NCBI RefSeq assembly: GCF_002161175.1
Contig: NZ_NFMA01000013.1
Location: forward strand, 23,132-87,131
Source of the DNA: Flavonifractor sp. An100
Lineage (GTDB): Bacteria; Bacillota; Clostridia; Oscillospirales; Oscillospiraceae
Length of the DNA stretch: 64,000 bases
Reading direction: 5' to 3'
In this document: one piece after another, positions 42,486 through 50,431 of the stretch
Layout of the letters: each line of letters begins with the position of its first letter
How positions within the stretch are numbered: position 1 is the first letter of the stretch
Made by a program: the position numbers and the translations under genes
Notes under the pieces: model-generated
The model's input: only the letters and a program-made list of their open reading frames with translations
What the model was told of the DNA's origin: nothing
Database searches by the model: none

Positions 42486-44405
42486 TCAGCCGGTCTGCCA
42501 CACCTCCTGGTCGGCCTGCTGGCCGATGTCGAAGTAAAAGTCCATGTCGTAGAGGGCGTCCCCCACCGCAAATTCTCCCCGCACCGTGTAGTGGGCGCTG
42601 TAGGGGGCCAGGGGGAGAAGGTCACCCTCCAGCTCCTGGGAGGAGAGGGTGTAGCGCTCGCTGCCGTCCCACCGCTCCACGGTGACGGTGTAGCCGTCGT
42701 AAGGAGAGGGGGAGAACATCAGCACCGCCTTTGTGAGGGTCCGGCCAAAGGTCCCGCCCACCCCGAAGGATTCATCGTCCGGCACCCGGGTGCCCTGAGC
42801 GTCGGTGATGGACCACACCCGGCTCATGGCAGACAGGGGCGGGTCTTGGGGGTTTCCATCGGGGCCGTCGAAGGAGAGCTGCAGCTCCGGCCTGGAACGG
42901 GGCGGGTCCGGGTCGGGGACGGTAAAGTCCAGCAGGGAGTCCAGATAGTCCCAGTCGATCTCCCCATCCACCAGGAAGGTGAGATCCCCCTGGCCGTCAT
43001 AGGGGATGCCGGCCGTCAGCACCCCGTCACTCAAGATAATATAGGTGCGGCTCACATCCTCTCCATCCGCCTGTTCCATGTAGTCCAGCCAGAGCTGCCG
43101 CCCCTCCTTTAACTCATAGCGCCCCGCGTACACCTGCCGCAGGGGGAGGGAGACGAGATACTCGGTAATCGCCCCGGCGTCATAGCCGAACACATCTTGG
43201 TATTTCTCCTCCGGCTCATGCCAGCTATCCACAGTCACCCGGTCCAGGGTGATCCCCTGGGGGGCCCGGTCAAAGATCAGCTCCCGGGCGCTGGCCGGGC
43301 TGTCCGCCAGGGCCACCGACCCAAAGGTGACGAAGAGGGCGAACATGCTCACCCCCACCGCCAGGCTCCCGGCCAGCCGCCGTCCCGGCTTCATCACCCG
43401 TTTCAAGCGGTAGCGCAGACTGCCCGCCGCCGCGGACAAGCAGGTGGTGTAGCCCCGTCCGGTGCCCGCGCTGTTCAGCAGCAGAAGGGCGTACTCCTTC
43501 CGGGTGCCCTCGTCCGCCCCCTCCAGCACCGCCTCGTCGCAGCTGAGCTCCAGGTCCTCCGCCGCCCTCCGGCAGGCCAGCCAGCCCAGGGGGTTGAACC
43601 AGCACATGGCGGCACAGAAGCCCAAAAACACCTTGGTGCGGCTGTCGCAGCGGATGATATGGCGCAGCTCGTGGCGGAAAATGAGTTCCCGCTCTTTGGG
43701 CGAGTAGGAGGCCCGGGGGAGGGCCAGCACCATGGTGCGCTCAAAGCAGCCCACCGTCATGGGGGTGCCCACCTGGGGCCACACCAGAATGGGGATGTCC
43801 CGCTTCACCCCGTGGCGGCGACACTCCATGTTCCACTGCCGGAGCACCTCCGGGTCCTCCAGGGGCTGTCCAGTCCGGAGGAGGGTGCGGCGCAGGCTCA
43901 AGTGGGACAGAACCTGCCAGCCCACCACCCCCACAAAGCCCAGGGCCCACAGGGCCAGGGCGGGGAGGAGGAGGGGCCGGGGCAGGGGAAGGGCGGCCAG
44001 GGCGGTGCGCTGGAGGTTTGGTTGGTAGGTCATCACATACAAAAAGGTGGGGGTGAGCCACAGGGCGGCGCAGGCTCGGGCGCTGATTACCCGGCGCAGC
44101 AGGGGCAGAAGGAGCAGGAGCAGGGCGTAGTAGGCGCTGATGTGAAGAAACAGCAGCCCCAGCTGCCCGGCCACAAGGTGGAACACGCCTCGTCTGTCCA
44201 TCCAGAACACAGCTGGTACCACCAGCCCCATCCCCAGGACCACCAGGATGTACAGGGGCAGCATCAGCGGCTCGATGAGGTAGGTCTTATGCCCCGGCTT
44301 CAGGGGGCCGTACTGCAGCTGATCCTCCAGTTCCCGGCGGCCGGAAAAGGCCCGGGCCGTCACCCCGCCCACAAACAGGGCGAAGAGAACCAACCAAGCG
44401 TTCAC
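42486..44405 (-). CDS. BlaR1/MecR1-like M56 family sensor peptidase
   Basis: A 639-residue protein with four N-terminal membrane segments (residues 1-20, 45-70, 85-115 and 165-190 approximately). The zinc metallopeptidase motif FRHELRHIIRCDSR (HExxH variant) lies in the cytosolic loop, a further helix follows near residue 340, and the large outer C-terminal domain has no recognisable penicillin-binding signature. It matches M56 peptidases that cleave a BlaI-like repressor after a surface signal. The partner repressor gene precedes it with a 4-nt overlap. The signal may not be a beta-lactam, since the sensor domain looks different and no beta-lactamase or PBP gene is adjacent. Confidence 0.88.
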   Translation of the reverse strand: MNAWLVLFALFVGGVTARAFSGRRELEDQLQYGPLKPGHKTYLIEPLMLPLYILVVLGMGLVVPAVFWMDRRGVFHLVAGQLGLLFLHISAYYALLLLLLPLLRRVISARACAALWLTPTFLYVMTYQPNLQRTALAALPLPRPLLLPALALWALGFVGVVGWQVLSHLSLRRTLLRTGQPLEDPEVLRQWNMECRRHGVKRDIPILVWPQVGTPMTVGCFERTMVLALPRASYSPKERELIFRHELRHIIRCDSRTKVFLGFCAAMCWFNPLGWLACRRAAEDLELSCDEAVLEGADEGTRKEYALLLLNSAGTGRGYTTCLSAAAGSLRYRLKRVMKPGRRLAGSLAVGVSMFALFVTFGSVALADSPASARELIFDRAPQGITLDRVTVDSWHEPEEKYQDVFGYDAGAITEYLVSLPLRQVYAGRYELKEGRQLWLDYMEQADGEDVSRTYIILSDGVLTAGIPYDGQGDLTFLVDGEIDWDYLDSLLDFTVPDPDPPRSRPELQLSFDGPDGNPQDPPLSAMSRVWSITDAQGTRVPDDESFGVGGTFGRTLTKAVLMFSPSPYDGYTVTVERWDGSERYTLSSQELEGDLLPLAPYSAHYTVRGEFAVGDALYDMDFYFDIGQQADQEVWQTG

Positions 44406-44779
44406 AGCTCTCCCTCCTCCAGCAGGCGGCTCAGCTCCTCCAATTCCTCCCGGCTCAGGCCGCTGTCACACAGGGCGGTGGCGAACAGGTGCAGGTCCCC
44501 GCCGCACAGCTTGCGGATCATCCGCCCGCTCTGGGCGGCCAGATACTCCTGGCGGGTGAAGGTGGGGGTGTAGCCATTCACTCTGCCCCGCTTCTCCATC
44601 ACCAGGGCCCCCTTCTGGGTCAGCCGGGTGAGCAGGGTGAGGATGGTGGTGGAGGCCAGGGGGTGGGTGTCCTTCAGCTTTTCCTCCACATCCCCCCGTG
44701 TCACCGGGGGCTGGCAGTCCCACACCGCCTGCATCACCTCCAGCTCCCCATCGGGGAGACGGTCGATTTTCCGTGACAT
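44402..44779 (-). CDS. BlaI/MecI/CopY family transcriptional repressor
   Basis: A 125-residue winged-helix repressor: LPDGELEVMQAVWDCQPPVTRGDVEE, STTILTLLTRLTQKGALVMEK, GYTPTFTRQEYLAAQ. Members bind TACA-TGTA-type operators as dimers and are inactivated by cleavage. Two such operators lie just upstream. Start ATG at 44779; the 3' end overlaps the blaR1-like gene. Confidence 0.94.
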   Translation of the reverse strand: MSRKIDRLPDGELEVMQAVWDCQPPVTRGDVEEKLKDTHPLASTTILTLLTRLTQKGALVMEKRGRVNGYTPTFTRQEYLAAQSGRMIRKLCGGDLHLFATALCDSGLSREELEELSRLLEEGEL

Positions 44780-44791
44780 GGTATCCCTCCT

Positions 44792-44829
44792 CTACAATTG
44801 TAGTTTTCAATTATATTCTACAGTCGTAG
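44792..44829 (-). promoter_or_regulatory. Tandem BlaI-type operators flanking a -10 element
   Basis: CTACAATTGTAG (44792-44803) and CTACAGTCGTAG (44818-44829) are 12-bp dyads of the TACA-N4-TGTA kind. On the minus strand TATAAT (44810-44815) lies exactly between them, so repressor bound at either would block the promoter. Confidence 0.85.
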
Positions 44830-44845
44830 AAGATCAATGTCAAGA

Positions 44846-44873
44846 GGGGCGGGGGCAACTTTGCCCCCGCCCC
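44846..44873. terminator. Hairpin between the RHH gene and the blaI promoter
   Basis: GGGGCGGGGGCA / TGCCCCCGCCCC with a 4-nt loop. T-runs are poor, so the terminator assignment for the RHH gene is tentative. Confidence 0.5.
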
Positions 44874-44908
44874 GGGTGTTCGGATTTCTTTGACTGGCCG
44901 ATGCTCCC

Positions 44909-45058
44909 TCAGCCCTCCTGTTCGGGGTGGAGATAGGCCTGGAGCACCTTGAGAATGAGGCCCGAGGCGCTCAGGCGCTCCTGCCGGGCCCGCTCCTCCA
45001 GCTCCTGTTTAAACTCCTTGGTGGCCCGGAAGCTGATCTGGGCGTCCTGCTTTGCCAT
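44909..45058 (-). CDS. Small ribbon-helix-helix (Arc/CopG-like) DNA-binding protein
   Basis: A 49-residue protein with the ribbon-helix-helix pattern: QISFRATKEFKQELEERARQ (beta strand then helix 1) and LSASGLILKVLQAYLHP (Ser-Ala-Ser helix cap and helix 2). ATG at 45058 follows AAAGGAGGAG with proper spacing; longer in-frame readings have no such site. It could be an antitoxin-like or plasmid-type regulator, but no toxin gene is adjacent. It probably binds its own promoter. Confidence 0.75.
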   Translation of the reverse strand: MAKQDAQISFRATKEFKQELEERARQERLSASGLILKVLQAYLHPEQEG

Positions 45059-45230
45059 GCCGGCTCCTCCTTTGCCGCCCAACTGGGCTTTTTTCTTATT
45101 ATACCTCTTTTTTGGCTTGGTGTCTCCTCTTTTCCCGGTCCTCTTTTGAGGAGGAGGGTACAAAGCGGCCCAATATCTTGTACACGGGGACAAAATTCCG
45201 AAATTTCCTTGGAAAACCGGGACTTTTTCC

Positions 45231-45259
45231 TTTACATGCGGGGAAAATTATGATATATT
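45231..45259 (+). promoter_or_regulatory. Promoter of rpsO
   Basis: TTTACA (45231-45236), 17-nt spacer, TATATT (45254-45259). The leader of about 130 nt includes a GCCCGCGCA / CGCGGGGC hairpin (about 45320-45340), placed where S15 leaders carry an autoregulatory site. Confidence 0.75.
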
Positions 45260-45394
45260 ATCCAAGCATGCAAATCATTTGCTGCCCATTCGCCCTCCCG
45301 CTTGGTTCCGGGATATGGCCCGCGCAGGTGCGCGGGGCTTCACCCGCCCGCTACCCGGCTTAAGGGCAAGACAATTTGAAAGGTGGAATTTCCC

Positions 45395-45661
45395 ATGATC
45401 CGTAAGGACGAGAAGACGGCCGTTATCGAGGCCAACCGCACCCATGAGACCGACACTGGTTCCCCCGAGGTCCAGATCGCCATTCTCACCGCTCGCATCA
45501 ACGAGCTGACCGAGCACCTGAAGGTGCACATCCACGACAACCACAGCCGCCGCGGCCTGTACAAGATGATCGGTAAGCGCCGCAAGCTGCTGGACTACCT
45601 GATGGCTAAGGACATCGAGCGTTACCGTGCCATCATCGCCAAGCTGGGCATCCGTAAGTAA
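45395..45661 (+). CDS. rpsO: 30S ribosomal protein S15
   Basis: An 88-residue primary 16S rRNA-binding protein: [40 protein letters not shown] and [23 protein letters not shown] at 45395 is preceded by AAAGGTGG; the frame is open four codons upstream without a better site. It lies upstream of pnp, the classical rpsO-pnp pairing, but separated by 370 bp. Confidence 0.98.
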   Translation: MIRKDEKTAVIEANRTHETDTGSPEVQIAILTARINELTEHLKVHIHDNHSRRGLYKMIGKRRKLLDYLMAKDIERYRAIIAKLGIRK

Positions 45662-45709
45662 GAAGAAGCGCGTAGGATAGGCGCGCAGGGGAGCTTGGAC
45701 CGGAGCGAC

Positions 45710-45750
45710 GGATACAAACCAAGCGGGGCAAGGCCCAGCTGTTTGTGTCC
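45710..45750 (+). repeat. Intergenic hairpin repeat, ATACAAAC type, copy 2
   Basis: GGATACAAAC (45710-45719) and GTTTGTGTCC (45741-45750) form a stem with one wobble; the loop contains GGGCAAGGCCC. Both arms are identical to the copy at 25051-25093 and lie in the sense orientation downstream of rpsO. Between this and the next hairpin, GATCCGCAGCGTGAC occurs twice (about 45788 and 45820). Confidence 0.65.
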
Positions 45751-45848
45751 GGAGGCGCAGGGAAAGCGACCCGGCCGCGCGCCCAATCCGCAGCGTGACA
45801 TCACGAGGAGCGGATTGCCCGATCCGCAGCGTGACCATGATGTGCCTC

Positions 45849-45879
45849 ATAGGGCAGCGCCTTTTGCGTGCTGCCCTAT
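45849..45879 (+). terminator. Hairpin downstream of rpsO
   Basis: ATAGGGCAGC / GCTGCCCTAT with an 11-nt loop; no T-run follows, so termination is uncertain. It overlaps a possible pnp promoter. Confidence 0.45.
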
Positions 45880-45892
45880 GTTCACATATAAA
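45864..45892 (+). promoter_or_regulatory. Possible promoter of pnp
   Basis: TTGCGT (45864-45869), 17-nt spacer, TATAAA (45887-45892), start near 45899. Confidence 0.5.
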
Positions 45893-45923
45893 ACCAAAAC
45901 CACATCCCGGAGCTGCGCCGCTG

Positions 45924-45981
45924 TTTTAGCAGTTGAATGCAGGGTGGAAGGATTTGTCCACCCCGGATTCAAGTGCTAAAA
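45924..45981 (+). other. Long stem-loop in the pnp leader
   Basis: TTTTAGCA (45924-45931) pairs with TGCTAAAA (45974-45981), TTGAAT with ATTCAA, and GGGTGG with CCACCC, giving about 20 base pairs with only two small interruptions and a 10-nt loop. It ends 50 nt before the pnp start codon. In Escherichia coli a comparable leader stem is cut by RNase III and used by PNPase for autoregulation. Confidence 0.7.
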
Positions 45982-46031
45982 GGTTGGTCAAGGCTCCGGA
46001 CCCAAACACTACAAAGAAAAGGAGTAAGGAC

Positions 46032-48182
46032 ATGTCAACCATTATTAAGCACAAGCAGTTCCCCAACTACAAGACCTGGACCATGGACCTGTGCGGCCGT
46101 CCCCTGACCATCGAGGTGGGCAAGGTGGCCGAGCTGGCCAACGCCTCCGCCATGGTAAAGTACGGCGACACCACCGTCATGGTGGCCGTCACCGTCTCCC
46201 CCCGTCCCCGGGACGGTGTGGACTTCTTCCCCCTGAGCGTGGACTTTGAGGAGAAGCTGTACGCCGTGGGCCGGATCCCCGGCTCCTTCATGCGCCGGGA
46301 GGGCCGTCCCTCTCTGCCCGCCGTGCTGGCCAGCCGCCTCATCGACCGGCCCATGCGCCCCCTGTTCCCCTATGACTTCCGCAACGACGTGTGCATCCAG
46401 TGCACCGTCATGAGCGTGGACTACGACTGCTCCCCCGAGGTGGCCGCCATGATCGGCGCCTCCGCCTGCGTGAGCTACTCCGAGATCCCCTTCGCCGGCC
46501 CCATCGGCTGCCTGGAGGTGGGCTATGTGGACGGCCAGATCGTCTTCAACCCCAACCAGGAGCAGCGCAAGCGCTCCCGCATGGACGTGACCGTGGCCGC
46601 CACCCAGGAGAAGGTGGTCATGATCGAGGCCGGCGCCGACGAGATCCCCGATGAGATCATGTACGCCGGCATCGTGAAGGCCCACGAGGAGATCCGCAAG
46701 CAGATCGCCTTCATCAACCAGATCGTCTCCGAGATCGGCAAGCCCAAGATGGAGTACGACCACGCCCAGTTCAACCAGGAGCTGTTTGACAAGATCGTCT
46801 CCGAGTTCATGGACGAGGCCAAGGCCGCCATGGACACCGACGACAAGAACATCCGGGAGCAGCGCTGGAACGCCATGATCGACCACTGGCACGAGAAGTA
46901 TCTGGAAGAGTATCCGGATATGGACCAGTACCTGGAGGAGTTCACCTACAAGTTCCAGAAGAAGATCGTCAAGGCCTGGCTGCTGGAGGGCCACCGCGTG
47001 GATGGCCGCGCCAAGAACGAGATTCGTCCTCTGGCCGCCGAGGTGGGCGTGCTGCCCCGGGTCCACGGCTCCGGCCTGTTCACCCGCGGTCAGACCCAGG
47101 TGCTCTCCGTGGCCACCCTGAACACCCTCTCCGCCTCCCAGAAGCTGGACACCATCTGGGAAGAGGACGAGAAGCGCTATATGCACCACTACAACTTCCC
47201 GCCCTACTCCGTGGGTGAGGCCAAGCCTCCCCGTTCCACCAACCGCCGGGAGTTTGGCCACGGCGCTCTGGCCGAGCGGGCTCTGGTGCCCGTGCTGCCC
47301 AGCGTAGAGGAGTTCCCCTACGCCATCCGCGTGGTGTCTGAGGTTCTCTCCTCCAACGGCTCCACCTCCCAGGGCTCCATCTGCGGCTCCACCCTGGCCC
47401 TTATGGACGCCGGTGTGCCCATCAAGGCCCCTGTGGCCGGCATCTCCTGCGGCCTGATCCAGGACGACGACGGCGGCTTCACCACCTTCATCGACATCCA
47501 GGGCGTGGAGGACTTCCACGGCGAGATGGACTTCAAGGTGGCCGGCACCAAGTCCGGTATCACCGCCATCCAGATGGACCTGAAGAACGACGGTCTGTCC
47601 CACGAGATCATCAAGCAGGCCCTGGAGATCACCCGGGACGCCCGCTTCGCCATCCTGGACGAGATCATGCTCCCCTGCATCTCCGCTCCCCGCTCTGAGG
47701 TGAGCAAGTTCGCTCCCAAAATGATCACCCTTAAAATCGATCCCGACCGCATCCGTGAGGTCATCGGCAAGGGCGGCTCCGTCATCCAGAAGATTACCGC
47801 CGAGTCCGGCGCCCAGATCGACATCGAGGACGACGGCACCATCCACATCGCCTCCCCCGACGCCGCCTCCTGCGACACCGCCAAGAAGATGATCGAGACC
47901 ATCGTGTTCGTCCCCGAGGTGGGCGGCCTGTACTACGGCAAGGTGGTCCGCATCCTCCAGTTCGGCGCCTTCGTGGAGCTGGCCCCCGGCAAGGACGGCA
48001 TGGTCCACATCTCCAAGCTGGCTGACCACCGGGTAGAGAAGGTGGAGGACGTGGTGAACATCGGCGATATGATCTGGGTCAAGGTCACCGATATCGACGA
48101 CAAGGGCCGCGTCAACCTGAGCTACAAGGACGCGCTGAAGGAGATCAAGGCCAAGAAAGAGGCCGGCGAGCCCATCAAGTAA
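46032..48182 (+). CDS. pnp: Polyribonucleotide nucleotidyltransferase (PNPase)
   Basis: A 716-residue phosphorolytic 3'-5' exoribonuclease of the degradosome-type machinery. It has two RNase PH-like domains (first: TVSPRPRDGVDFFPLSVDFEEK, FMRREGRPSLPAVLASRLID; second: TRGQTQVLSVATL, GHGALAERALVPVLPS, GSTSQGSICGSTLALMDAG), then KH (DRIREVIGKGGSVIQKITAE) and S1 (YYGKVVRILQFGAFVELAPG) domains. ATG at 46032 has AAAGGAG upstream. Confidence 0.99.
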   Translation: MSTIIKHKQFPNYKTWTMDLCGRPLTIEVGKVAELANASAMVKYGDTTVMVAVTVSPRPRDGVDFFPLSVDFEEKLYAVGRIPGSFMRREGRPSLPAVLASRLIDRPMRPLFPYDFRNDVCIQCTVMSVDYDCSPEVAAMIGASACVSYSEIPFAGPIGCLEVGYVDGQIVFNPNQEQRKRSRMDVTVAATQEKVVMIEAGADEIPDEIMYAGIVKAHEEIRKQIAFINQIVSEIGKPKMEYDHAQFNQELFDKIVSEFMDEAKAAMDTDDKNIREQRWNAMIDHWHEKYLEEYPDMDQYLEEFTYKFQKKIVKAWLLEGHRVDGRAKNEIRPLAAEVGVLPRVHGSGLFTRGQTQVLSVATLNTLSASQKLDTIWEEDEKRYMHHYNFPPYSVGEAKPPRSTNRREFGHGALAERALVPVLPSVEEFPYAIRVVSEVLSSNGSTSQGSICGSTLALMDAGVPIKAPVAGISCGLIQDDDGGFTTFIDIQGVEDFHGEMDFKVAGTKSGITAIQMDLKNDGLSHEIIKQALEITRDARFAILDEIMLPCISAPRSEVSKFAPKMITLKIDPDRIREVIGKGGSVIQKITAESGAQIDIEDDGTIHIASPDAASCDTAKKMIETIVFVPEVGGLYYGKVVRILQFGAFVELAPGKDGMVHISKLADHRVEKVEDVVNIGDMIWVKVTDIDDKGRVNLSYKDALKEIKAKKEAGEPIK

Positions 48183-48204
48183 GGTTTCCCTATCCGCCGC
48201 ATTC

Positions 48205-48237
48205 CGCCGGCCGGGCACTCCGCCCGGCCGGCGTTTT
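48205..48237 (+). terminator. Intrinsic terminator after pnp
   Basis: CGCCGGCCGGGC / GCCCGGCCGGCG with a 5-nt loop followed by TTTT. Confidence 0.93.
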
Positions 48238-48281
48238 CCATTCGTCCGGGGTACAGTTCCCCCGCCCCAAGAGGTGCTTTT

Positions 48282-49304
48282 ATGGATTATGGACTGCTCA
48301 GCCGCTACCGCTCCCAGCTGATGGGGGCGGCCATGGTGTGGGTCATGCTCTTCCACGCCCCCGATCTGGCCCCCCAGGGCTCCCTCCCCGACCTCATCCG
48401 GGCGGCGGGCTTTGGCGGGGTAGACATTTTCATCCTCCTGTCCGCCATGGGCCTGGCCCTGTCCCTGGAGCGCCGGGACCAGGACTACGCCGCCTTTCTG
48501 GCCCGGCGGGGGGAGCGGCTGCTGCCCGCCTACTTCGTGGTGATGGTGCCCTACACCCTCTGGCTCATCCTCACCAAGGGGGCCACCTGGTCCAGCCTGT
48601 TCTGGAACGCCTCTCTGCTGTACTACTGGGTGCGCCCCTCCGGGGCCTTCAACTGGTATGTGGCGGGGGCCATGACCCTCTATGCCATCACCCCCTTCTG
48701 TTTTCGCCGCCTCCGGGCCTCCCGACACCGGGAGGGGCTGACGGCGGCGGCCTGCGTGGCCGCCCTGGCCCTGTGCCAGCTGTTCACCCACGAGGGGTAC
48801 TGGCATGTCACCGACCTTTTCTTCCGCGTTCCCGTGTTCTTCCTGGGGCTGCTCATGGGCCTCTATGTGGGGGAGGGGCGGCGGCTGTCCCGCCGGGACT
48901 ACGCCTTCTGGGCGGCCGCCCTGGTGGTGGGGACGGCCTACCTTTACGTCAGCCTCACCGCCATCTGGGAGCCCTGGCCCGTCCACTTCCCCGAGTGCCA
49001 CCTGTTCCTGTTCACCACCGTCCCCATGTGCCTGGTGCTGGCCTTTTGTCTAGAGCGGCTCCCCCTGGGGGGACTGAGCCAGCTGCTGGAGCTCATCGGG
49101 AAAAACAGCCTGGAAATCTACCTGCTCAACGTCTCCCTCTTCGTCCCCTTCCAGGCCCTGCCCCAGGGGTGTCCGGTCCCGGCTCCGGTATACTACCTGG
49201 GCTCCATCCTTCTCAACATCGCCCTGGGCTGTCTCCTCCACCGCCTGGTGGAGGAGGGAAAGGCCGCCTGGCGGGAGCGCCGGAAAACCGCCGCTGCCCG
49301 ATGA
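48282..49304 (+). CDS. Acyltransferase 3 family membrane protein
   Basis: A 340-residue protein with about ten predicted membrane helices. It opens with MDYGLLSRYRSQLMGAAMVWVMLFHAPDLA, in which the His near residue 26 fits the conserved catalytic-type His of acyltransferase 3 proteins (the OatA/NodX group). Later SGAFNWYVAGAMTLYAITPF and a C-terminal NSLEIYLLNVSLFVPFQ follow the family pattern. Members O-acylate peptidoglycan, exopolysaccharides or lipids. The C-terminus is basic and cytosolic. The target is not predictable. Confidence 0.85.
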   Translation: MDYGLLSRYRSQLMGAAMVWVMLFHAPDLAPQGSLPDLIRAAGFGGVDIFILLSAMGLALSLERRDQDYAAFLARRGERLLPAYFVVMVPYTLWLILTKGATWSSLFWNASLLYYWVRPSGAFNWYVAGAMTLYAITPFCFRRLRASRHREGLTAAACVAALALCQLFTHEGYWHVTDLFFRVPVFFLGLLMGLYVGEGRRLSRRDYAFWAAALVVGTAYLYVSLTAIWEPWPVHFPECHLFLFTTVPMCLVLAFCLERLPLGGLSQLLELIGKNSLEIYLLNVSLFVPFQALPQGCPVPAPVYYLGSILLNIALGCLLHRLVEEGKAAWRERRKTAAAR

Positions 49305-49326
49305 AGGGACCCATTTGTGCAAAAAG

Positions 49327-49354
49327 GCCCGGAACGGTTCTTGCCGTTCCGGGC
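49327..49354. terminator. Bidirectional terminator-like hairpin
   Basis: GCCCGGAACGG / CCGTTCCGGGC flanked by AAAAA on the left and TTTCTCCTTT on the right. It ends the acyltransferase transcript and, on the minus strand, the small reading frame at 49363-49506. Confidence 0.8.
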
Positions 49355-49362
49355 TTTCTCCT

Positions 49363-49506
49363 TTATTCCTGGGGCACCGAGATCTCCTCCTCCACCAGCA
49401 GGATGGAGCCGTCCTCTCCGCTCATGTGGATGCTCATGCAGTGGAACTGCCCCTGTTCGTCCACAAAGGTGAGTCCCCGGCTGGCCACATCCCCATAAAA
49501 GGCCAT
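49363..49506 (-). CDS. Possible small protein of 47 residues, no recognised family
   Basis: It reads MAFYGDVASRGLTFVDEQGQ and ends LVEEEISVPQE. The composition is acidic and beta-like, with Cys23 and two His near the centre. A stop lies just upstream of the start region, and the frame ends 8 bp before a terminator hairpin, consistent with a short gene. The Shine-Dalgarno is poor (GGGGGTGG, and an in-frame GTG two codons earlier). No other gene occupies this DNA. A non-coding remnant remains possible. Confidence 0.4.
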   Translation of the reverse strand: MAFYGDVASRGLTFVDEQGQFHCMSIHMSGEDGSILLVEEEISVPQE

Positions 49507-49537
49507 CCCCACCCCCGCTGTCTATCCCGGGGAGCAG

Positions 49538-49566
49538 TTGCGCCGGGCGGGAAAATCCTTTATAAT
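49538..49566 (+). promoter_or_regulatory. Promoter of the phosphoesterase gene cluster
   Basis: TTGCGC (49538-49543), 17-nt spacer, consensus TATAAT (49561-49566). Confidence 0.7.
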
Positions 49567-49621
49567 GGGCCGAGAAGATTTCAGTCCCCGGGCTGCATGC
49601 CCGGGCGAGAAAGGAACTGCT

Positions 49622-50398
49622 ATGCTGCTGAATATATTGGCCGTGGGCGACGTGGTGGGGGAGGGAGGCCAGGACATTCTGGCCCGCCGCCTGCCCCAGC
49701 TGCGGGAGGAGACCCAGGCCCACTTTGCGGTGGTCAACGGAGAGAACGCCTCCGGGGTGGGCATCACCCCCGCCCAGGCCCGGCGGATTCTGGAGGCCGG
49801 GGCGGACGTGATCACCCTGGGCAACCATACCTGGAACCGCATTCAGATCGGGGACTACCTGGACAAGGAGCCCCGCATCCTCCGTCCGGCCAACTACGCC
49901 GGCCGGGTGCCCGGCCGGGGCTTTGGCATCTACCCCTGCAAGGGCTTCCGGGTGGCGGTGCTCAACCTGATGGGCCGGGTGGAGCTTAACCCCAACCTGG
50001 ACAGCCCCTTCAAGGCCACCAATTTCCTCCTCCGGGGGAGTGACTACGACCTGGCCCTGGTGGACTTCCACGCCGAGGCCACCAGCGAGAAGGGGGCCAT
50101 GGCCTGGTTTTTGGACGGAAAGGTCCAGGCCGTCTGGGGCACCCACACCCACGTCCCCACCGCCGACTGCCAGATCCTGCCCAAGGGCACCGGCTTTGTC
50201 ACCGACCTGGGGATGACCGGACCCAGCCGCTCGGTGCTGGGCATACGCCCGGAGCACTCCATCAACCTGTTTTTGGGCGGCCTGCCCCGGCGGTATGAGG
50301 AGGCGGAGGGCCCCTGCAAGCTCAACGCCTGCCTGTTTACCCTGGACACGGAGAAAAAACGCTGCGTGGCCGTCCGCCGCGCCGACATTCAGGAGTGA
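49622..50398 (+). CDS. YmdB-family metallophosphoesterase (TIGR00282 type)
   Basis: A 258-residue calcineurin-like phosphodiesterase: NILAVGDVVGEGGQDILARR (metal-binding Asp), FAVVNGENASGVGITPAQAR, VITLGNHTWNRIQI (Asn-His), and LALVDFHAEATSEKGAMAWF with GTHTHVPTADCQILPKGT. These residues define the YmdB subfamily, implicated in Bacillus subtilis in cyclic-nucleotide hydrolysis and biofilm or sporulation regulation. It is followed 33 bp later by the yhaO-like gene. Its substrate here is not known. Confidence 0.93.
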   Translation: MLLNILAVGDVVGEGGQDILARRLPQLREETQAHFAVVNGENASGVGITPAQARRILEAGADVITLGNHTWNRIQIGDYLDKEPRILRPANYAGRVPGRGFGIYPCKGFRVAVLNLMGRVELNPNLDSPFKATNFLLRGSDYDLALVDFHAEATSEKGAMAWFLDGKVQAVWGTHTHVPTADCQILPKGTGFVTDLGMTGPSRSVLGIRPEHSINLFLGGLPRRYEEAEGPCKLNACLFTLDTEKKRCVAVRRADIQE

Positions 50399-50431
50399 GA
50401 ACCCCTCTCCTCCCAGAAAGGAACTTGACCC

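Noticed and set aside
39620..42625. A 1001-codon open frame antisense to ileS
   Set aside because: It runs the full length of ileS in the opposite strand, consists of Gly/Ala/Val/His-rich sequence without motifs, and is the expected by-product of GC-rich third codon positions. The ileS motifs are unambiguous.
44909..45058. A type II toxin-antitoxin system including the RHH protein
   Set aside because: No reading frame of toxin type flanks it on either side; blaI lies downstream after a hairpin, and rpsO is divergent.
45662..46031. A small gene between rpsO and pnp
   Set aside because: The 95-codon plus frame here has no ribosome site and passes through the hairpin repeats; a minus frame is antisense to rpsO.
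46035..49001. A 988-codon open frame antisense to pnp and the acyltransferase gene
   Set aside because: Same reason: it spans two real genes on the other strand and has low-complexity, His/Gly-rich content.
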